A stretch of DNA of 64,000 nt from CAWARU01 sp963805795 (GTDB lineage: Bacteria > Pseudomonadota > Gammaproteobacteria > UBA6186 > Azoamicaceae), in NCBI GenBank assembly GCA_963805795.1, contig CAWDVG010000001.1:1178001-1242000 (forward strand), in the 5' to 3' direction. Shown here one piece after another: positions 63,287 to 64,000 of the stretch (its first letter is position 1; the number at the start of each line of letters is the position of its first letter). The notes beneath the pieces are model-generated. The model saw nothing but the letters and a program-made list of their open reading frames with translations, ran no database searches and was not told where the DNA came from. The position numbers were made by a program, and so were the translations under genes.

Positions 63287-64000
63287 ACAACCTCCTCTTG
63301 AGGCAAGACTTCACACTGTAAGTTGGGAACAATTCGCCGATTTAAACCTGATAATACACTGCCTGGTCCACATTCAAAAATAGTGTTCACACCGAGATCT
63401 TCCATTTTTTGAATGGTTTCACTCCAGCGAACGGGATAAAATAATTGTTGCATCAAGGCTTGACGGATCTCTGCTTCGTCTTGATGTTCACATAAATCTA
63501 CATTATGCAAAATAGATATTTTGGGTTTATTAAATTTCACTTTCTCTAGTGCCTCAATAAATTTTTCAGCTGCCGGTCGCATTAAATCACAATGGGATGG
63601 AACACTCATGGCCAATAAGACGGCTCGCTTTGCGCCTAAACTTTTTGCTTCTTCTATTGCGCTTTGCACTGCAGCATTTGTCCCTGCAATCACCACTTGT
63701 AATGGGCAATTATAATTCACGGCAAATGCCTTATCTGTATCTGTTGATACTTTTTGACACAAAGCCCTTACTTGCTCGTCATTCAAACCCAGAATTACTG
63801 CCATGCCACCCCCTCCTGTTGGGACGGCTTCTTGCATTAATCTGCCACGCAAACTAACCAACTTAACTGCAGCACTAAATGTTAAGGCTTGTGCATACAC
63901 TAATGCCGAATATTCTCCTAAACTATGTCCTGCTAAATAAGACAAAGACTGTTTAGTCTGCAATCCATGTTCACTTTCCTGCCAATAGCGAAATAGTGCC
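63277..64000 (-). CDS. fabD: FabD: malonyl-CoA:ACP transacylase (5' end outside window)
   Basis: The frame continues off the right edge; the visible part begins ALFRYWQESEHGLQTK and covers the active-site LAGHSLGEYSAL (nucleophile Ser), ARG region VSLRGRLMQEA and catalytic His in AMSVPSHCDLM. About 241 residues are visible of about 310 expected. It loads malonyl onto ACP and would be preceded by fabH outside the window. Confidence 0.96.
   Translation of the reverse strand, partial: ALFRYWQESEHGLQTKQSLSYLAGHSLGEYSALVYAQALTFSAAVKLVSLRGRLMQEAVPTGGGGMAVILGLNDEQVRALCQKVSTDTDKAFAVNYNCPLQVVIAGTNAAVQSAIEEAKSLGAKRAVLLAMSVPSHCDLMRPAAEKFIEALEKVKFNKPKISILHNVDLCEHQDEAEIRQALMQQLFYPVRWSETIQKMEDLGVNTIFECGPGSVLSGLNRRIVPNLQCEVLPQEEVVCP

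Overview
The window looks like a gammaproteobacterial chromosome of moderately low GC, most plausibly from the Legionellales (Legionella, Coxiella or Berkiella-like). That placement is inference. It rests on a fabD-fabG-acpP-fabF-mltG-tmk-holB cluster, a lipid A/KDO cluster (kdsB, Trm112-like gene, lpxK, msbA), and an F-type conjugative element carrying a CsrA-like gene beside a tRNA, an arrangement known from Legionella integrative conjugative elements. No rRNA or CRISPR array was seen.

Positions 1 to about 44237 are an integrative conjugative element (ICE) whose right end abuts a tRNA-Arg(UCG) gene; its left end lies outside the window. From the tRNA inward there is a tyrosine integrase broken by several frameshifts, a small excisionase-like gene, and a CsrA paralogue whose leader holds four GGA motifs. 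A divergent block follows with two paralogous HTH/ParB-like regulators. Between them lies a cargo segment encoding a 1371-residue LuxR-HTH/NB-ARC/TPR STAND protein and a GNAT acetyltransferase, bracketed by two copies of a perfect palindrome. Next come a phage-like replication pair (34941 to 33372) and an almost complete F-type transfer operon on the minus strand: traA, L, E, K, B, V, C, trbI, S26 peptidase, traW, U, trbC, traN, a frameshifted second traN, traF, H, G, D and I. One small membrane-protein gene sits on the opposite strand between traG and traD. Beyond traI are a ribbon-helix-helix gene, an oriT-like region with four phased repeats, a small gene split by a group II intron, ardA, a Fic gene, and an unknown large protein running off the left edge.

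Positions 44238 to 64000 are mostly chromosomal core: tRNA-Arg, a VIT1/CCC1-like transporter, an S49 peptidase, rluC, rne (with an apparent 1-nt frameshift), KDO and lipid A genes, and the fatty-acid cluster. Two orphan genes are of interest: a short Asn/Gln/Pro-rich protein after rne and a 745-residue Ala/Ser/Pro-rich protein with a C-terminal coiled coil after msbA. A 90-bp near-perfect inverted repeat lies between rluC and rne.

The element looks only partly functional. The integrase, one traN and the small intron-split gene appear broken, and the intron itself has an altered domain V. The transfer operon is otherwise intact. Because an essential core gene (rne) also carries a single-base frameshift, some isolated frameshifts could be sequencing errors.
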